In this document: positions 51,000-62,608 of the stretch, piece by piece | How the letters are laid out: every line of letters begins with the position of its first letter | How positions within the stretch are numbered: the stretch's first letter is position 1 | NCBI GenBank assembly: GCA_032717465.1 | Contig: CM064669.1 | Location: 42,470,853-42,534,852, forward strand | Length of the DNA stretch: 64,000 bases | Direction: 5' to 3' | From: Coenobita brevimanus | Lineage: Eukaryota > Arthropoda > Malacostraca > Decapoda > Coenobitidae | Made by a program: the position numbers and the translations under genes | Notes under the pieces: generated by a model | Told to the model about the DNA's origin: nothing | The model's input: only the letters and a program-made list of their open reading frames with translations | Database searches by the model: none

Positions 51000-51505
51000 T
51001 TGCCCTCTCTCCTTCCGTCTGTTACCCTCTTCTTTTTCCCTCTATTCCCGTCTTATTATCTGTTTATTTTTCCTTCGCATCCATTGTGTTCTTTACATTG
51101 TCCTTTTCTCTCTATTCTCTTTTTCCCTTCTCTCTTTCTCCATCTTCGTTATGTCCTCTCTCTCATTCATGTTTATCATTCACTTCCTCATTTTCATCGT
51201 TCCATTTGTCTTCTCTCCTTCTTGCCTTCTCATCATGTTTTCCTCTTTCATCTGTCCTCCATTCACGTCCTGTTGTCTGCTCTCGGTGATCTTATTCGTT
51301 ATATTATTCAGTTATTTTTCCTTCTCCTTGACCTCTTCCATCCCGTCTGTTTTCTCTCTTCCATTCTTGCTCTCTTATTTTACTTTTTATTACAGGCTAT
51401 GACGGAGGCTTAGCCACTGTGATCACGTTCTTGATATGTATCAACAGTACGTACGTATCTCTGTTAACAAAGTATCTCATCAACGCCGGACCCGATTTGG
51501 ATCAA

Positions 51506-51510
<5 letters not shown>
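51000..51510 (+). repeat. Duplicated block C, copy 1 (pyrimidine-rich)
   Basis: It aligns with 58020-58548. Shared text includes TATGTCCTCTCTCTCATTCAT-like sequence, CTCATTTTCATCGTTCC, GTTTTCTCTCTTCC and GATTTGGATCAAAA, then (CA)n in both. Confidence 0.88.

Positions 51511-51594
<84 letters not shown>
51511..51594. repeat. (CA)n microsatellite, right edge of block C copy 1
   Basis: About 42 units. Confidence 0.95.
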
Positions 51595-51597
<3 letters not shown>

Positions 51598-52727
51598 TAC
51601 TGCAGATTAATTTGTACAGCAAAACATAAATTGTCCCCGGCCAGACCTGCATTAGGTACTACGAGATTATTTTTAGATTAACACTATAAATAAGCCCTGC
51701 CAAAACTGCATTTTAAGCGGAGATAGTTATTTTTACGCCAACACAAAAGCATCCCCCCACCAGGTCTGCATTTAGGCACTTTGAGTTCATGTTCATGGCC
51801 ACAGTAGCAGTAGCGGGGCCAAATGAACACAATGGGTGCGGTGAAGTTTGCAAACTTTTGTAACCAGATTAATTTGTGGGAGTTGCTGGAGTGTGGTGAT
51901 GGCGGGGCGTGACGTATGTATTAACAGCTTCACAAACACTGCGTAGTTTTTACTTCATTCTGGCTACTACTATACAATTTTTGTTAAGGAATGATCTCTA
52001 GTAGTGCAGGGAGTTAATTACTAAGACTACATCTTACGCCTGCATTTCGTAAAATCCTCCCTGAACTACCCAATATAGTCTGGTGGTGTTCAGAATAAAG
52101 CAACAAAGACGTCATGTGATGGAAGGAGTTAGCCTCTCCAATGCCAGGCGGTTTTATCCTCCTTGCTATTATCAGGCATTTTACTCCACTAAGGAAACAT
52201 CTACAGTACTGAAGGGGTTATTTAAGGCTCTATCTTACCCATCAATTAAAAAATCGCCCCTACATTAAAGAAACTGGTCTAGTGATATTTCAAATAAAGT
52301 AATAAAAGCAACAGTGATGGAAGCCATGTCATCTTCACTGCCACCACGCTTATCAATATTCCACTCATTACTCCCTGAAGATTTTATTCGGCTGTAGTAG
52401 AGTCCCGAGTAGTGGAAGGGGTAATGAAGGCTCCTCCAGTTCCATATGTCCAACCTAAGATGAATAAAATCGCCAAGAGACAGCAACAATAACGTACAAA
52501 TATGTCATTATTGTGAAGGGGTTACCATCTTCACTCCCACAAGTTCTTTTGTTCAGTTCGGGAGACACTTTTGGAACTGGCGGGATAAAATATAACCTTG
52601 ACGTACTCCTTCATTCCTGTGGTGCTGTCCTAAACATCAGTACTTGCCTTTATTTTATTTACTTCTCAGTTCCTTGACACTTCACTGCATGGTGTCACAT
52701 TTTTGTTGGCACTTGCCACTAACAGAT
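51595..52727. other. Unassigned sequence with several dispersed-motif copies
   Basis: Motif-related text lies near 52149 (GGCGGTTTTATCC, minus), 52378 (GATTTTATTCGGCTG, minus) and 52457 (GATGAATAAAATCGCC). GAAGGGGTTA phrases occur at 52213 and 52515. No gene is seen. Confidence 0.55.
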
Positions 52728-53078
52728 TATTATTATTATTATTTTTTTTTAATGTGTCCGACTCTGGGCATAGGCTTCACAGCCTGCTATCAAGTCCCAG
52801 CAGTCCTCCTACATACCATACACCTCTACATGTCACCACTTCGGCACTAACACCCACCGTCCATATTGAATACATGCTAGGGCTGTCTCATACAGGATTG
52901 GTGTATTGGTATTAGCGGGGGTATTTTTACGACATGTCGGCGGGTCTTCTGGTAGATCAGTAAAGCCTGATTTAATGAAATTTAAATCCTTAAACTGTTC
53001 CCTGCCCCAGCCGGGATTCGAACCTGGGTCCGTTAGGACTGCAGGCCACCTCTCTACCGATTGAGCCACCGCCTCCCC
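52728..53078 (-). mobile_element. tRNA-headed SINE, family 1, copy 5 (full length, best preserved)
   Basis: Minus-strand order: GGTGGCTCAATCGGTAGAG (A box region, about 53051-53071), GGTTCGAATCCC (B box, 53013-53024), a ~250-bp body, and a (TAA)/poly-A tail (52728-52750). The A and B boxes are closest to canonical among the five copies. A 78-codon minus-strand frame (52833-53069) spans head and body. Confidence 0.93.
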
Positions 53079-53210
53079 CTAGATTACTTCACATTACCAA
53101 AGACATCTCACATTTAAGTTGTTATTAACGCCTATTTAGTGTCCCCTGGGTTCGTATAATGTATCCACAGGTAAATACGATTGCTTGGAGCTGGCAAAAA
53201 TAACTTCTGG

Positions 53211-53212
53211 CA

Positions 53213-53243
<31 letters not shown>
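53211..53243. repeat. (GA)n microsatellite
   Basis: Short GA array directly left of LINE B. Confidence 0.9.
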
Positions 53244-55245
53244 TTCTGACTGTGCCTTGCGCACTACGGACGTTATTCTCTCAGGCATGGAAGCATACAT
53301 TCCTTTCACATATCCTCTGACTAATGCAAGAAAGTCTTGGTTTAACGACGCTTGTTCTAATGCTGTCCGCAGCAAGGAAAGGGCCTATAAAAGGTATCGG
53401 AGCCAACCCACACCTGAATCACATCTTTCTTACGTTTCTGCCCGGAATCATGCTAAGTCTGTCCTTCGCTCTGCTAAAAATAATTTCAACCGTATTAAAT
53501 GCTCTCAACTCCTCAACTCGAATTCTTCCTGCTCCTTCTGGCACCTTGCCAAAAACCTAACTTTACCTCATCATCCTTCCCTCCTCTTTTCTACCCTGAT
53601 GGTTCTGTAGCTATTTCTTCTACTGATAAAGCAGATCTCTTCGCTCAGACTTTCTCCTCCAATTCCACCTTAGACGATTCCAGTGCTGTTCCTCCATCAC
53701 TTCTCCCCTCTGACTTCATCATGGCTGACATTAAAATTTCATCAACTGATGTATTTTCTGCCATCACAGGCCTCAATACTAACAAGGTATATGGGCCTGA
53801 TGGAGTCCCTCCTGTTGTCCTCAAGAACTGTGCTTCTGTGCTTACACCCTGCCTAGGCAAACTCTTTCGCCTTTGTCTATCAACTCGTACCTTTCCTTCT
53901 TAAAGGAAGTTTGCTCTCATTCAGCCAGTCTCAAAAAAGGGTGACCATTCCCAACCCTCTAACTATCGCCCAATTGCTTTAACATCCTGTATCTCAAAAG
54001 TTTTCGAGTCTATTCTTAATAGAAAAAATTTAAAGCATCTTTTCTATCACAACCTTCTTTCTGATCGTCAGTATGGGTTCCGTCAGGGACGCTCCACCGG
54101 CGATCTTCTCACCTACCTTTCAGACTCCTGGTCAACCTTTTTTCAAGTCTTTGGCGAAAGTTTTGCCATTGCATTTGACATTTCAAAGGGTTTCGATCGT
54201 GTCTGGCGTAAATCTTCAATTTCTAAACTGCCGTCTTACGGTTTCTATCCTTCTGTCTGTGCCTTCATCTATAGCTTCCTTTCTGGTCGTTCTCCAGCTG
54301 CTGTTGTAGACGGCCATCGTTCTTCTCCTAGATCTATTAACAGTGGTGTTCCTCAGGGCTCTGTCCTATTACCAACTCTCTTCCTTTTATTCATCAACGA
54401 CCTTCTAAGCTGTACATCTAACCCTATCCACTCATCAGCTGATGACTCCACCCTTCACCTTTCCATTCGGTTACCGCAACGCCCATCTCAGCAATTACTT
54501 CAACAAACAAGGGATGAGGCTATGCCACACCTAATGTCTGACTTGGCTCGTATCTCTGACTGGGGTAAAAATTATCTTATTGTTTTGATGCTTCAAAGAC
54601 TCAATTCTTACACTTATCAACCCGACAAAATCTTCCACTGGTGTACCCACTAATGTTTATTAATATTCAGCTTAATCCTGCATCATCCCTGAACATGCTT
54701 GGGGTTTCATTTATTCGAGACTTATCTTGGAAAGATCATATTACATCTCTTGTAAAACCTGCTTCCAGGAGATTAGGTGTGCTAAGCCGACTCCGTTCCT
54801 TCTTTACCCTTGCACCACTGTTGACTCTACTGTATACACGGGTTTTATCCGCCCCTGTGTGGAGTACAATTCTCATGTGTGGGGAGGTTCCCCACATTCA
54901 GCTCTTCTCAATAGGGTGGAGTCAAAGGTTTTTCGTCTCATTAACTCTCCTCCTCTTACTGGCTCCCTTCAACCTCTGTCTCTTCGCTGCACTGTTACAT
55001 CTTTATCTCTTTTCTCTCGCTACTTCAGTGGTCACTGCTCCTCTGAACTGCCTGCTTGCATTCCTCCATCTCTACGACAGGCGCGTTGCACCCGTCTAGC
55101 AGCAAACATTCATCCCTTTTCTGTCCAACTCTCTAATGCAAGAGTTAACCGTTACTCCCGGTCCTTCATTTATGCAACAGGTCAACTCTGGAACTGTCTC
55201 CCTCTGTCTGTATTTCCTGCTTCCTATGATCTCCAGTCTTCCTAA
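53244..55245 (+). pseudogene. LINE B ORF2: linker and reverse transcriptase, broken
   Basis: The enzyme would copy element RNA into DNA at a nicked target. The linker has SWFNDACSNAVRSKERAYKRY (from about 53335). A frame change near 53560 leads to FPPLFYPDGSVA and the block ISSTDVFSAITGLNTNKVYG with PDGVPPVVLKNCA. A TAA stop lies at 53901-53903. After it, the same frame continues SNYRPIALTSCISKVFESIL, YGFRQGRSTGDLL, then motif A FDISKGFDRVW. Next come SGVPQGSVLLPTLFLLFIND and the catalytic SADDS (Asp codons 54441-54446). Further frame changes lie near 54570 and 54830. The tail contains YTGFIRPCVEYNSHVWGG and ends at 55243-55245. The catalytic aspartates are intact, but one stop and three shifts make this copy non-functional. 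Confidence 0.92.
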
Positions 55246-55386
55246 CGCAGTGTGTCAAGGCATCTCGAAATGATCGGATCTTGAATTTGGCTCTCTCTTG
55301 TGTTTTGTTTTTCTCTTGGAGGGAACAGTTATTGCGGGCTCGTGGCCTTTGGTTCCTTCTTCCGCGCATTAAAAAAAAAAAAAAAA
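53244..55386 (+). mobile_element. Non-LTR retrotransposon (LINE B), 5'-truncated
   Basis: It begins in the linker after the endonuclease domain, next to (GA)n. It runs through the reverse transcriptase and the 3' UTR and ends in A16 (about 55370-55386), a normal LINE terminus. Two further 3' pieces of this family lie at 7430-8102 and 37946-38080, both on the minus strand. It belongs to the Jockey/CR1 group of APE-type LINEs; I do not name a clade. Confidence 0.92.
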
Positions 55387-55937
55387 TCTTACGAGCATAC
55401 AGTCGGCCAAACCATCAATATTGGGAACAGAAGTTACGATAGAGTTTGTATAACCTTGACATGCTTACTGTTCTATGGCATTAAGCGAAGTACTGGAGAT
55501 GAGGTTGTCCATTAGCCGCCTGGACTTAATGGTGGACAATGACATATCCTGCTCTGACTTGGCAGTCGCCTGCGGTACGGAAATACCCGACTGATTACAT
55601 ACACCGAAGTTACCTACCAGTACAACACACCTGAGATAGTGTATGTTGTTGTCTCTGCTGTGTTAGGTCTGGACGGTGTGACTTTTTTCGGCCTTGTATT
55701 TCTTCGGTGCCTTCAGGTGGTGCGATGCATCTTGAATCAAGGCTGTGTCTGGATGACGTGATGTTTGGAGCAACTTGCTAAATCCAACACGGTTTTTTTC
55801 TTTTTCAATTGTGAGAGAATGAATGTATGCAATGAATCAAACAAGAGATAAAAGTAACGAATATTGTAAAGCAACAAAGATTCATATTTCGACGTGACAG
55901 ACAACGCGAGACAGACAAAAAAGACGATCCGAGGGAG

Positions 55938-55939
<2 letters not shown>
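55387..55939. other. Unassigned intergenic sequence
   Basis: I see nothing supportable in this stretch. Confidence 0.5.
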
Positions 55940-56032
<93 letters not shown>

Positions 56033-56080
56033 GAATCGAAGCTGTAATTTCACTCATCCCCCTGAAGGGATGGAAATGTA

Positions 56081-56151
<71 letters not shown>
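55940..56151. repeat. (TG)n and (TA)n microsatellites
   Basis: (TG)n at 55940-56028 (about 44 units) and (TA)n at 56088-56151 (about 32 units), followed by ACCT/ATCT tetranucleotides to 56200. Confidence 0.95.
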
Positions 56152-56154
<3 letters not shown>

Positions 56155-56200
56155 TATTTCTCTACCTACCTACCTATCTCTATCTGTCTATCTATATATG

Positions 56201-56934
56201 ATTTAGCTAAGGTCACATGGACAAACCCAGAAGAGTAACAGAAGACAAGATTAAAAAAAAAAAATCAGATGATGAAACGTCCTGAAATATAAATTAATTT
56301 GCAATGATGAAGGGATCACAAGAAATCTGTAAAATAAATACACTAAAGGAGGGGACACCAAAATATCGACTGTGGTCAGCCAGTCGATGGCAAGTCCAGA
56401 TCTATTAGATTGCAGGGTCGTTCCTAGCATGATTATTATCGTCTGTAGGTAGCAAGAACAAAATAGAGAAATACGATAACGGAGTGAAGTGGCTTACAGT
56501 CCTTTCAAATTACTACACAGCATCTTCCTATCGCCTACAGTGTCTGCAACGCATCAGGGTGCAGCATAAACTTTGATTGAAAAAGTTTCCGCTGAACAAC
56601 AAACTAAACAACTACTTCCACTAAACTTTACCTGGAGACACTGTCTGACATGTGACGCTGCCAGACATACTAAATTAACTCTGTCTAGTATTTTATTCCA
56701 GCTAACACTAGACGAATTTACTCCGGTTAGTGAGTATTGAAGACTGAGTGTTTATAATGTCATTATCAACTCTCTCACAGTCGAGGCAACTCTAGATTCA
56801 TTCCAGCTGACACCAGACAATTGTATACAAACAACTGAAGGTGAGTCTCGAGCCTATTAACGTCTTCGGTCGTGTCTGTATTTATATTCATTCTTGCTAT
56901 CTCGAAACGATTTTATTCAGCCATGGGGAGACCA
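56201..56934. other. Unassigned sequence with dispersed-motif copies
   Basis: Motif members lie at about 56432 (ATTATTATCGTCTGTAGG), 56700 (minus, CTAGACGAATTTACTCC), 56810 (minus) and 56906 (minus, ACGATTTTATTCAGCC). No gene is seen. Confidence 0.5.
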
Positions 56935-57120
56935 CCACACACCACCACATCACACACACTACCACACCACACACTTCTACACCACACAATACAGCATACC
57001 ACCACCACATCACACACTACCACACCACACAACACAGCATCACCCACTACCACAATCATGCATTACCACAACACACATACACACCACGCAGTACCACACC
57101 ACACACCACATCACACCAGC
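56935..57120. repeat. CCACA/CACAC-rich low-complexity region
   Basis: ACCACACnACC text with loose 45-60-bp internal repetition. Confidence 0.85.
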
Positions 57121-57194
57121 TTCTTTTTCTCATGTTTAAATCCAGTACAGCTGGAGGTTTCTCCCGCGATTATAGGAGTGTTTAGTTTGGCACG

Positions 57195-58420
57195 TTTGAT
57201 TTCACTCACTTATTTACCCCCCCCCCTCTTCTCTCTCTCTCCCTCTTCGCGCCTTTGGTTTCTTCTGATTTTGTTGATATCCTCCTTGTTTATTTAGTCT
57301 TCCTTCCAATCATTTTGTTTTTTTGTTATCTTTCTTCTTTCTTGTCTTTTCATTCTTTCAGTCCTCTTCTTCTCCATGTTAACCATCTCTTTACCTTTCA
57401 TTAATTTTTTTATTTTCTCTTCTCTGTTCTCTCTTTTCCATCCTTCAGTCCTCTTCTTTTTTTCTCTCTCTTTTTCTCTGTCGTATTTTCCTTCGTTCCT
57501 TTCTCTTTTTCCTTCTTATTCTTTCTTCCTTCTTTCTGTACCCTGTTTCCTTCGTTCTGCCCTACAAATTCACCTTAATTATGTTGTTCTTCATTTTTCT
57601 ATTTTCTCCTTCCTTCTACCCTCATTTCTTGATCTCAGACCGGCTTTCCTTTTCATAATTCTCATGTCCTCTCTCGTCCTCCTCTTTTCCTTCGCTTGTT
57701 CTCATTTCTCCAGTTGCCTGTTCCCCTCCTTCATTTGCACATCTGATTCTACTCATCCTTATTATACCTTTTGTTCTATTATACGTACCTTCTACTTATT
57801 TGCCATTTCTTTTTACTCTTCTCTCTCGCGTCTCTTATTCCAAACTACTTTTTTCCTTCTCGTCACATGTTCTCCTTTCCCTTCTTCCTAAATGATATCC
57901 TCCTTCCTCTTCTTATTCCATCATTTGTACTTTCTCAGCATGCCCTCTTGTTCCTTCTCTATTACACTCATCTATCCTCTATTCCGTTCCTGCTATTGCA
58001 TGCCCTCTTACAATTTCTTATTCTTCCTTTTGTCCTCTTTTTTCCTTGTCCTCTTGCGTCTGTTTCCCTATTCTTTTTCCCTCTGTTCTCATCTGCTCAT
58101 TTTCCTTCGCATACATTGTATTCTTTTCATTGTCCTCATCTCCCTATCCTCTTTCCTCTTCTCCATCTTCTCCCTCTTCGTATGTCCTCTCTCTCATTCA
58201 TCTTTACCATTCGCTTCCTCATTTTCATCGTTCCCTTTGTCTTCCCTCCTTCCTGCCTTCTCCTCACCATGTTCTCCCGCTTAGTCTGTTCTCCATCTAC
58301 GTCTTCTTGTCTGCCCTCGGTGTTCTCATTCGTTTATATTATTCCCTTTGTCTTTCTCACCTACCTCTTCCTTCCCCTCTGTTTTCTCTCTTCCCTTCTT
58401 GCTCTCTTCATTCCCTTTTA
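57195..58420. repeat. Long polypyrimidine tract (~1.2 kb)
   Basis: C/T-dominated plus strand. It includes block C copy 2 at its right end. Long overlapping frames (for example 57771-58421) are compositional. Confidence 0.8.
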
Positions 58421-58543
58421 ATTACTAGATATGCCGGAGAGGCAGCCATTGTAAAGGCGTCAGCCTCTTTTCATGTATTATCTATTTATCTACAGTATGG
58501 ATGTTAACAAAATATCTCATGAACACCGGATCCGATTTGGATC

Positions 58544-58548
<5 letters not shown>
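58020..58548 (+). repeat. Duplicated block C, copy 2
   Basis: Partner of 51000-51510, ending GATTTGGATCAAAA at the (CA)n array. Confidence 0.88.

Positions 58549-58624
<76 letters not shown>
58549..58624. repeat. (CA)n microsatellite joining blocks C and B
   Basis: About 38 units. Confidence 0.95.
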
Positions 58625-58626
<2 letters not shown>

Positions 58627-58768
58627 GATTTTGTTTCCAATCCCATCAATACGAGATACACATTTAACATGTTTTTTTAACTGAGATAATTTCTTACCCC
58701 AATCCCTACAACAAATCTCCTTAGTCTAGCTGAATAAAATCGTCTGTTTGTAACAAACATAAAATATA

Positions 58769-58965
58769 CAAGGTGTAACACGAGTTTCTGCAAATATATG
58801 TAGTGGTGAAAGAATACGTCATTTTGAGTAGAAAATCTTCTATACACATATGTTTTTTTAAGGAATACTATAGGCGTGAGGTGGACTTTTAACATTAAGC
58901 AACGCAACTGTCACACAGAGACGAGTCGGTTAGGTGGAGTGACAGGAAGGGAGGAGAGGAGCGAT
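58769..58965 (+). repeat. Left long terminal inverted repeat of the mariner-type element
   Basis: Starts CAAGGTGTAACACGAG, passes TTTAAGGAATACTATAGGCG (about 58857) and AGCAACGCAACTGTC, and ends in a GACGAGTCGGTTAGGTGG segment that is single-copy here but amplified on the right side. Confidence 0.9.
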
Positions 58966-59079
58966 CAGCTGACTGTCAGTCCGTACACACTTTCCCGCCA
59001 AGATAAGTAGGCGTGCTCAGATTACGAGTCAACACCTTGATTTATTTTGTACCAATTTGAGAGCCAGAAACTGCAGATA

Positions 59080-60137
59080 ATGCCTTACACTTTCAGTAAT
59101 GTGGCGTATGCAGATATGATATTTATTTACGGGTTCTGCAATGGAAGTGCAAGTGCTGCTGTACAGGAATACAGAAGATAACCACACAGAAAATCTCCCA
59201 ATGTTCGAACATTCTACACAGTTTTTCAACACCTTCGTGACAAAGGGACTTTCCCTGGAATAGGTGCAACAGCTGAACGAACAGAGGAACATGGAAGGGT
59301 AAGGCAGATTCTTGATACAGTGCAAACGCAGCCCAAACATTAGCACAAGAATTTCCCTCCGACTTGGAGTTTCTCACATGAAAGCCTGGAGGGTGTTGAG
59401 AAGTGAAGGATTTCATCCATATCATCTGCACTAGGTTCAACATCTTCAGGATGGAGATTCTGTAAGGCGACTAGATTTTTGTAAATAGTTACAGGATTAT
59501 TCCCAGCTATGGAAATACATTTTATTCACAGATGAAGCCACATTTACCCGTGCTGGACTGCACAATGCCCATAATAAACACTGGTGGTCAAAGGAGAATC
59601 CACAAAATGGTAGAATGTAATTTCCAACACAGATTTTCCATTAATGTTTGGTGTGGCATTATTGGTGATCAAATGATTGGCCCACACATCTTTGAAGATC
59701 GCCTGAACAGAGATGCTTATGCTAAATTTCTGATAGATTACCTCCCCTTACTCCTGGAAGATGTTCCTCTGGCCACACGACGCCGACTAGTTTTTCAGCA
59801 TGACGGGGCTCCACCACACTTCAGTAACCAAGTAAGGCAGCACCTTGACCTGACGTTTCCTGAAAAGTGGAATGGTCGAGGAGGACCACACCAGTGGCCT
59901 GCCAGATCATCGGACCTAACACCACTGGCTTTTTATGTCTGGGGACACATGAAATCACTAGTATTCAAAACGAAAATTAACAATAAACAAGAACTTCTGC
60001 AGAGAATAATGGAAGCTTCAGAGCACATCAAGAACAAGCCAGAAATTTTGAGGAAAAGTACATATTCCATGTTGCCGCTTCGAGCATTTGATGTGATCAT
60101 CACAATACTTCCAAATGTTTGTAGTGGTGAGAAGTGA
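59080..60137 (+). pseudogene. IS630/Tc1/mariner-type transposase, broken
   Basis: A DDE/D transposase would cut and paste the element by binding its inverted repeats. The likely start is ATG at 59080, giving YADMIFIYGFCNGSASAAVQ, with stops at 59179-59181 and 59341-59343. After a frame change, SLRLGVSHMKAWRVLRSEGF, stops at 59432 and 59486, then LFTDEATFTRAG with the first catalytic Asp (59531-59533). A second change near 59610 leads to a frame open to 60137. It has FQHDGAPPHF (second Asp, 59802-59804) and WPARSSDLTPLAFYVWGHMK. The third catalytic position, 41 residues after the second Asp, is Ala (GCT, 59928-59930). Relatives carry Asp there (PLDFFLWG type), so the spacing fits the DD41D (rosa-like) group and the site is destroyed. 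Full length would be about 340-350 residues, normal for the superfamily. Confidence 0.9.
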
Positions 60138-60404
60138 CTGACTGTAGACTTGGCCAAGTTGGTGAATGGCGAGAGTACTGACATTCAGCTGATCGCAAAT
60201 AAACGTTGTCACCTTAATTTTACAGTATTTTTCTTGCTAATTACAATCATACTATCCTCATGTAGTCTTTATTGGTGAATTACATAATGCCTATTAATAG
60301 AATGCTTTCTCGTTTGAAGGTATTCTTATGTTCCATAACTTGCATAAAAAATCTTAATTAAAATATCATAATTTCACCAAGTTGTCATTCGCGCGACCAG
60401 ACAG

Positions 60405-60735
60405 CCTCTGTCCTCCCCTCCCCTCTTCCCTTCCAGCCACTCCCCTAACCGACTCGTCCTCCCCTCCCCTCTTCCATTCCAGCCACTCACCTAACCGACT
60501 CGTCCTCCCCTCCCCTCTTCCCTTCCAGCCACTCCCCTAACCGACTCGTCCTCCCCTCCCCTCTTCCCTTCCAGCCACTCCCCTAACCGACTCGTCCTCC
60601 CCTCCCCTCTTCCCTTCCAGCCACTCCCCTAACCGACTCGTCCTCCCCTCCCTTCTTCCCTTCCAGCCACTCCCCTAACCGACTCGTCCTCCCCTCCCCT
60701 CTTCCCTTCCAGCCACTCCCCTAACCGACTCATCT
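60405..60735 (+). repeat. 46-bp minisatellite inside the transposon's right inverted repeat
   Basis: CCGACTCGTCCTCCCCTCCC-type units start at 60449, 60495, 60541, 60587, 60633, 60679 and 60725, an exact 46-base period. The unit is the reverse complement of the inner end of the left inverted repeat (GAGTCGGTTAGGTGGAGTG...), where it occurs once. Confidence 0.95.
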
Positions 60736-60794
60736 CTGCGACAGTTGCGTTGCGTAATGCTAAAAATCCACGTCACGCATATAGTATTCCTTAA

Positions 60795-62604
60795 CCCCTA
60801 AACCGCGGGCTTGTTTTGCTTTGACTTACGAGTCCCGCGGGCACATTCGCGCTCCGACACTCTCTAAAAATACTTGCCAAAAATCAGTTATTAGTCCTAG
60901 AATATTAAAATCACATATGCTTATGGCACATACCTTCAGCTTTCTCCTGGGGGTGTTTGTTGAGCCTTCGTCGAGTACCGTAGGACGTGTGGAGACCTCT
61001 GAAGTTGGGTAACGAAGTCTCCACTTTACACTTCCCGACAACCCGTAATATGATTACCACAGCCTGATATTATCACCAGAAACACTATTTTATGATTCTC
61101 AAATAGTTTGGAATCCATACTCCCCCCAAAAAAAAAAAATACTGTGAAAGCAATGAAAATTATGAGTGCGTATGACCTTCCCACTAGCAATCGTTCGCCG
61201 CTGGTGTTTTGTTATTTATTATTCAATAAAACACCCACACTTTATATTTCTATTACTATATACCACTTATATATATCTACAGTCTTTATCCATAAGTTTC
61301 CTTCAGTAATAGTAGTTTATTGTCACTGTAGGCATTCAATTTCTCTTTCAGTAAAATGCGCAGCATTCACTTTCTCGTCCAGTATACTAGCATTGAGAGT
61401 GAATGTCAGTTTCACCTTCACTTTCATAACTCATAGTATTCATACATACTAGAGTGAAACTTTCACTTTCATTACTCCTAGTATATATACTCGTATTCTT
61501 ATATTACTACTCATTTACATTTCTATTTACATTCTCTCTTTTATTTACGTTTCTATTTTATTTAAACTGTGTTAGGCACTGTCACTTGCAGTAACTTATA
61601 AAACTATTTTCCACTGTTCACTTATATTTTCATTCATTGCTTTCACTTGCTGTTTACACATTATTTACACATTATTTACATTTCCACTTGCACTGTTTTA
61701 CTCATCAGAAAGATTGTAGTCACTCCCTATCATTTTCATTGACAAATTGGCCAGTTCACGTTCCACAGCAGTCACGTAGCCCTTTACCTCTTTCCACACA
61801 AGGTTTAGTAGGGAGTAGAGGTCATAGGGCCATTTGCATGGGGCTAAAAAGTGGCGGAATTTGACAGGCGCGAATCCGACGTGCTTTCACCTTGAAAGAC
61901 AACAGTAAACTGAATACAGTGTGGTGGCCTGCCTAGGGGGAGTGCAGTCGCTGCCAATATAAGCCTGGTGACAGCTGCTAATATATACGCTATGAAATGA
62001 TTGGCAGGAAATCTAGACAATACATAATAAATTAGGACGTTCCAGGTGAATGTAAATATCACTTAGGCTTCTCTCTTCCCACCTTATATATATTTATATT
62101 ACGAGAATAGATTATAAGGCATATTTCAAGGGGAAATAAACAGCGAAAATTAGCGAACGAGTGCACGTGAGGTGTTGTCAGGTGATAATTAGCCAATTCC
62201 AGGTGTATGGCACTATCACTTACCTTATTTCTTTTTTGTATATATTATTTGGTATAAGAATAGGGCATAGGGCTTATTTCAATGGATGAAATCAGTAGAA
62301 AATTCCAGGGAAGATTTACTTAGCGTAGCACGGCCGGGCAGGCGAGAGGAGAGGGTAATGGAGGGGAGGTAGGGAGGGGAGTCAAGAACGGGGAGAAATG
62401 GCTAAATTGTCAACAATGGATGGGAGTACAGATGAGATTAGGAGTGCTGACTAGTGTTGGACATTTGCAGTACTGACAGATGAAACAGGCCACCACTTGA
62501 AAGCCCGGGCGAATTCAAAATAACACAGAGTCACACAAGTGACGCCCCGCGGTATGATCCCTTGCTCCCAAGCGTCACGAAAGTGATGCCCCATGGTTAA
62601 GGGG
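60795..62604 (+). mobile_element. piggyBac-like non-autonomous element, copy 2 (complete, 1,810 bp)
   Basis: TTAA flanks both sides (60791-60794 and 62605-62608). The ends are CCCCTAAACCGCGGGC and, as reverse complement, CCCCTTAACCATGGGGC, a ~16-bp imperfect inverted repeat. TTAA duplication with CCC-starting ends is the mark of the piggyBac superfamily. The left inverted repeat of the host transposon still reads TTTTTAAGGAATAC at the corresponding place, which proves insertion at one TTAA. No transposase frame exists in 1.8 kb. The strand is set to match copy 1. Confidence 0.88.
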
Positions 62605-62608
62605 TTAA

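Noticed and set aside
57376..58507. Overlapping open frames of 130-216 codons rich in Phe, Leu, Ser and Pro
   Set aside because: All three plus frames are open because the strand is nearly all C/T; there is no domain, no start context, and the same happens at 32.0, 35.0 and 51.0 kb.
59029..59443. Minus-strand frames of about 105 codons
   Set aside because: They are antisense to the transposase N-terminal half, which is coherent on the plus strand.
60405..60735. CRISPR-like array with 46-bp period
   Set aside because: The whole 46 bp is conserved with no variable spacer, and it derives from the transposon inverted repeat.
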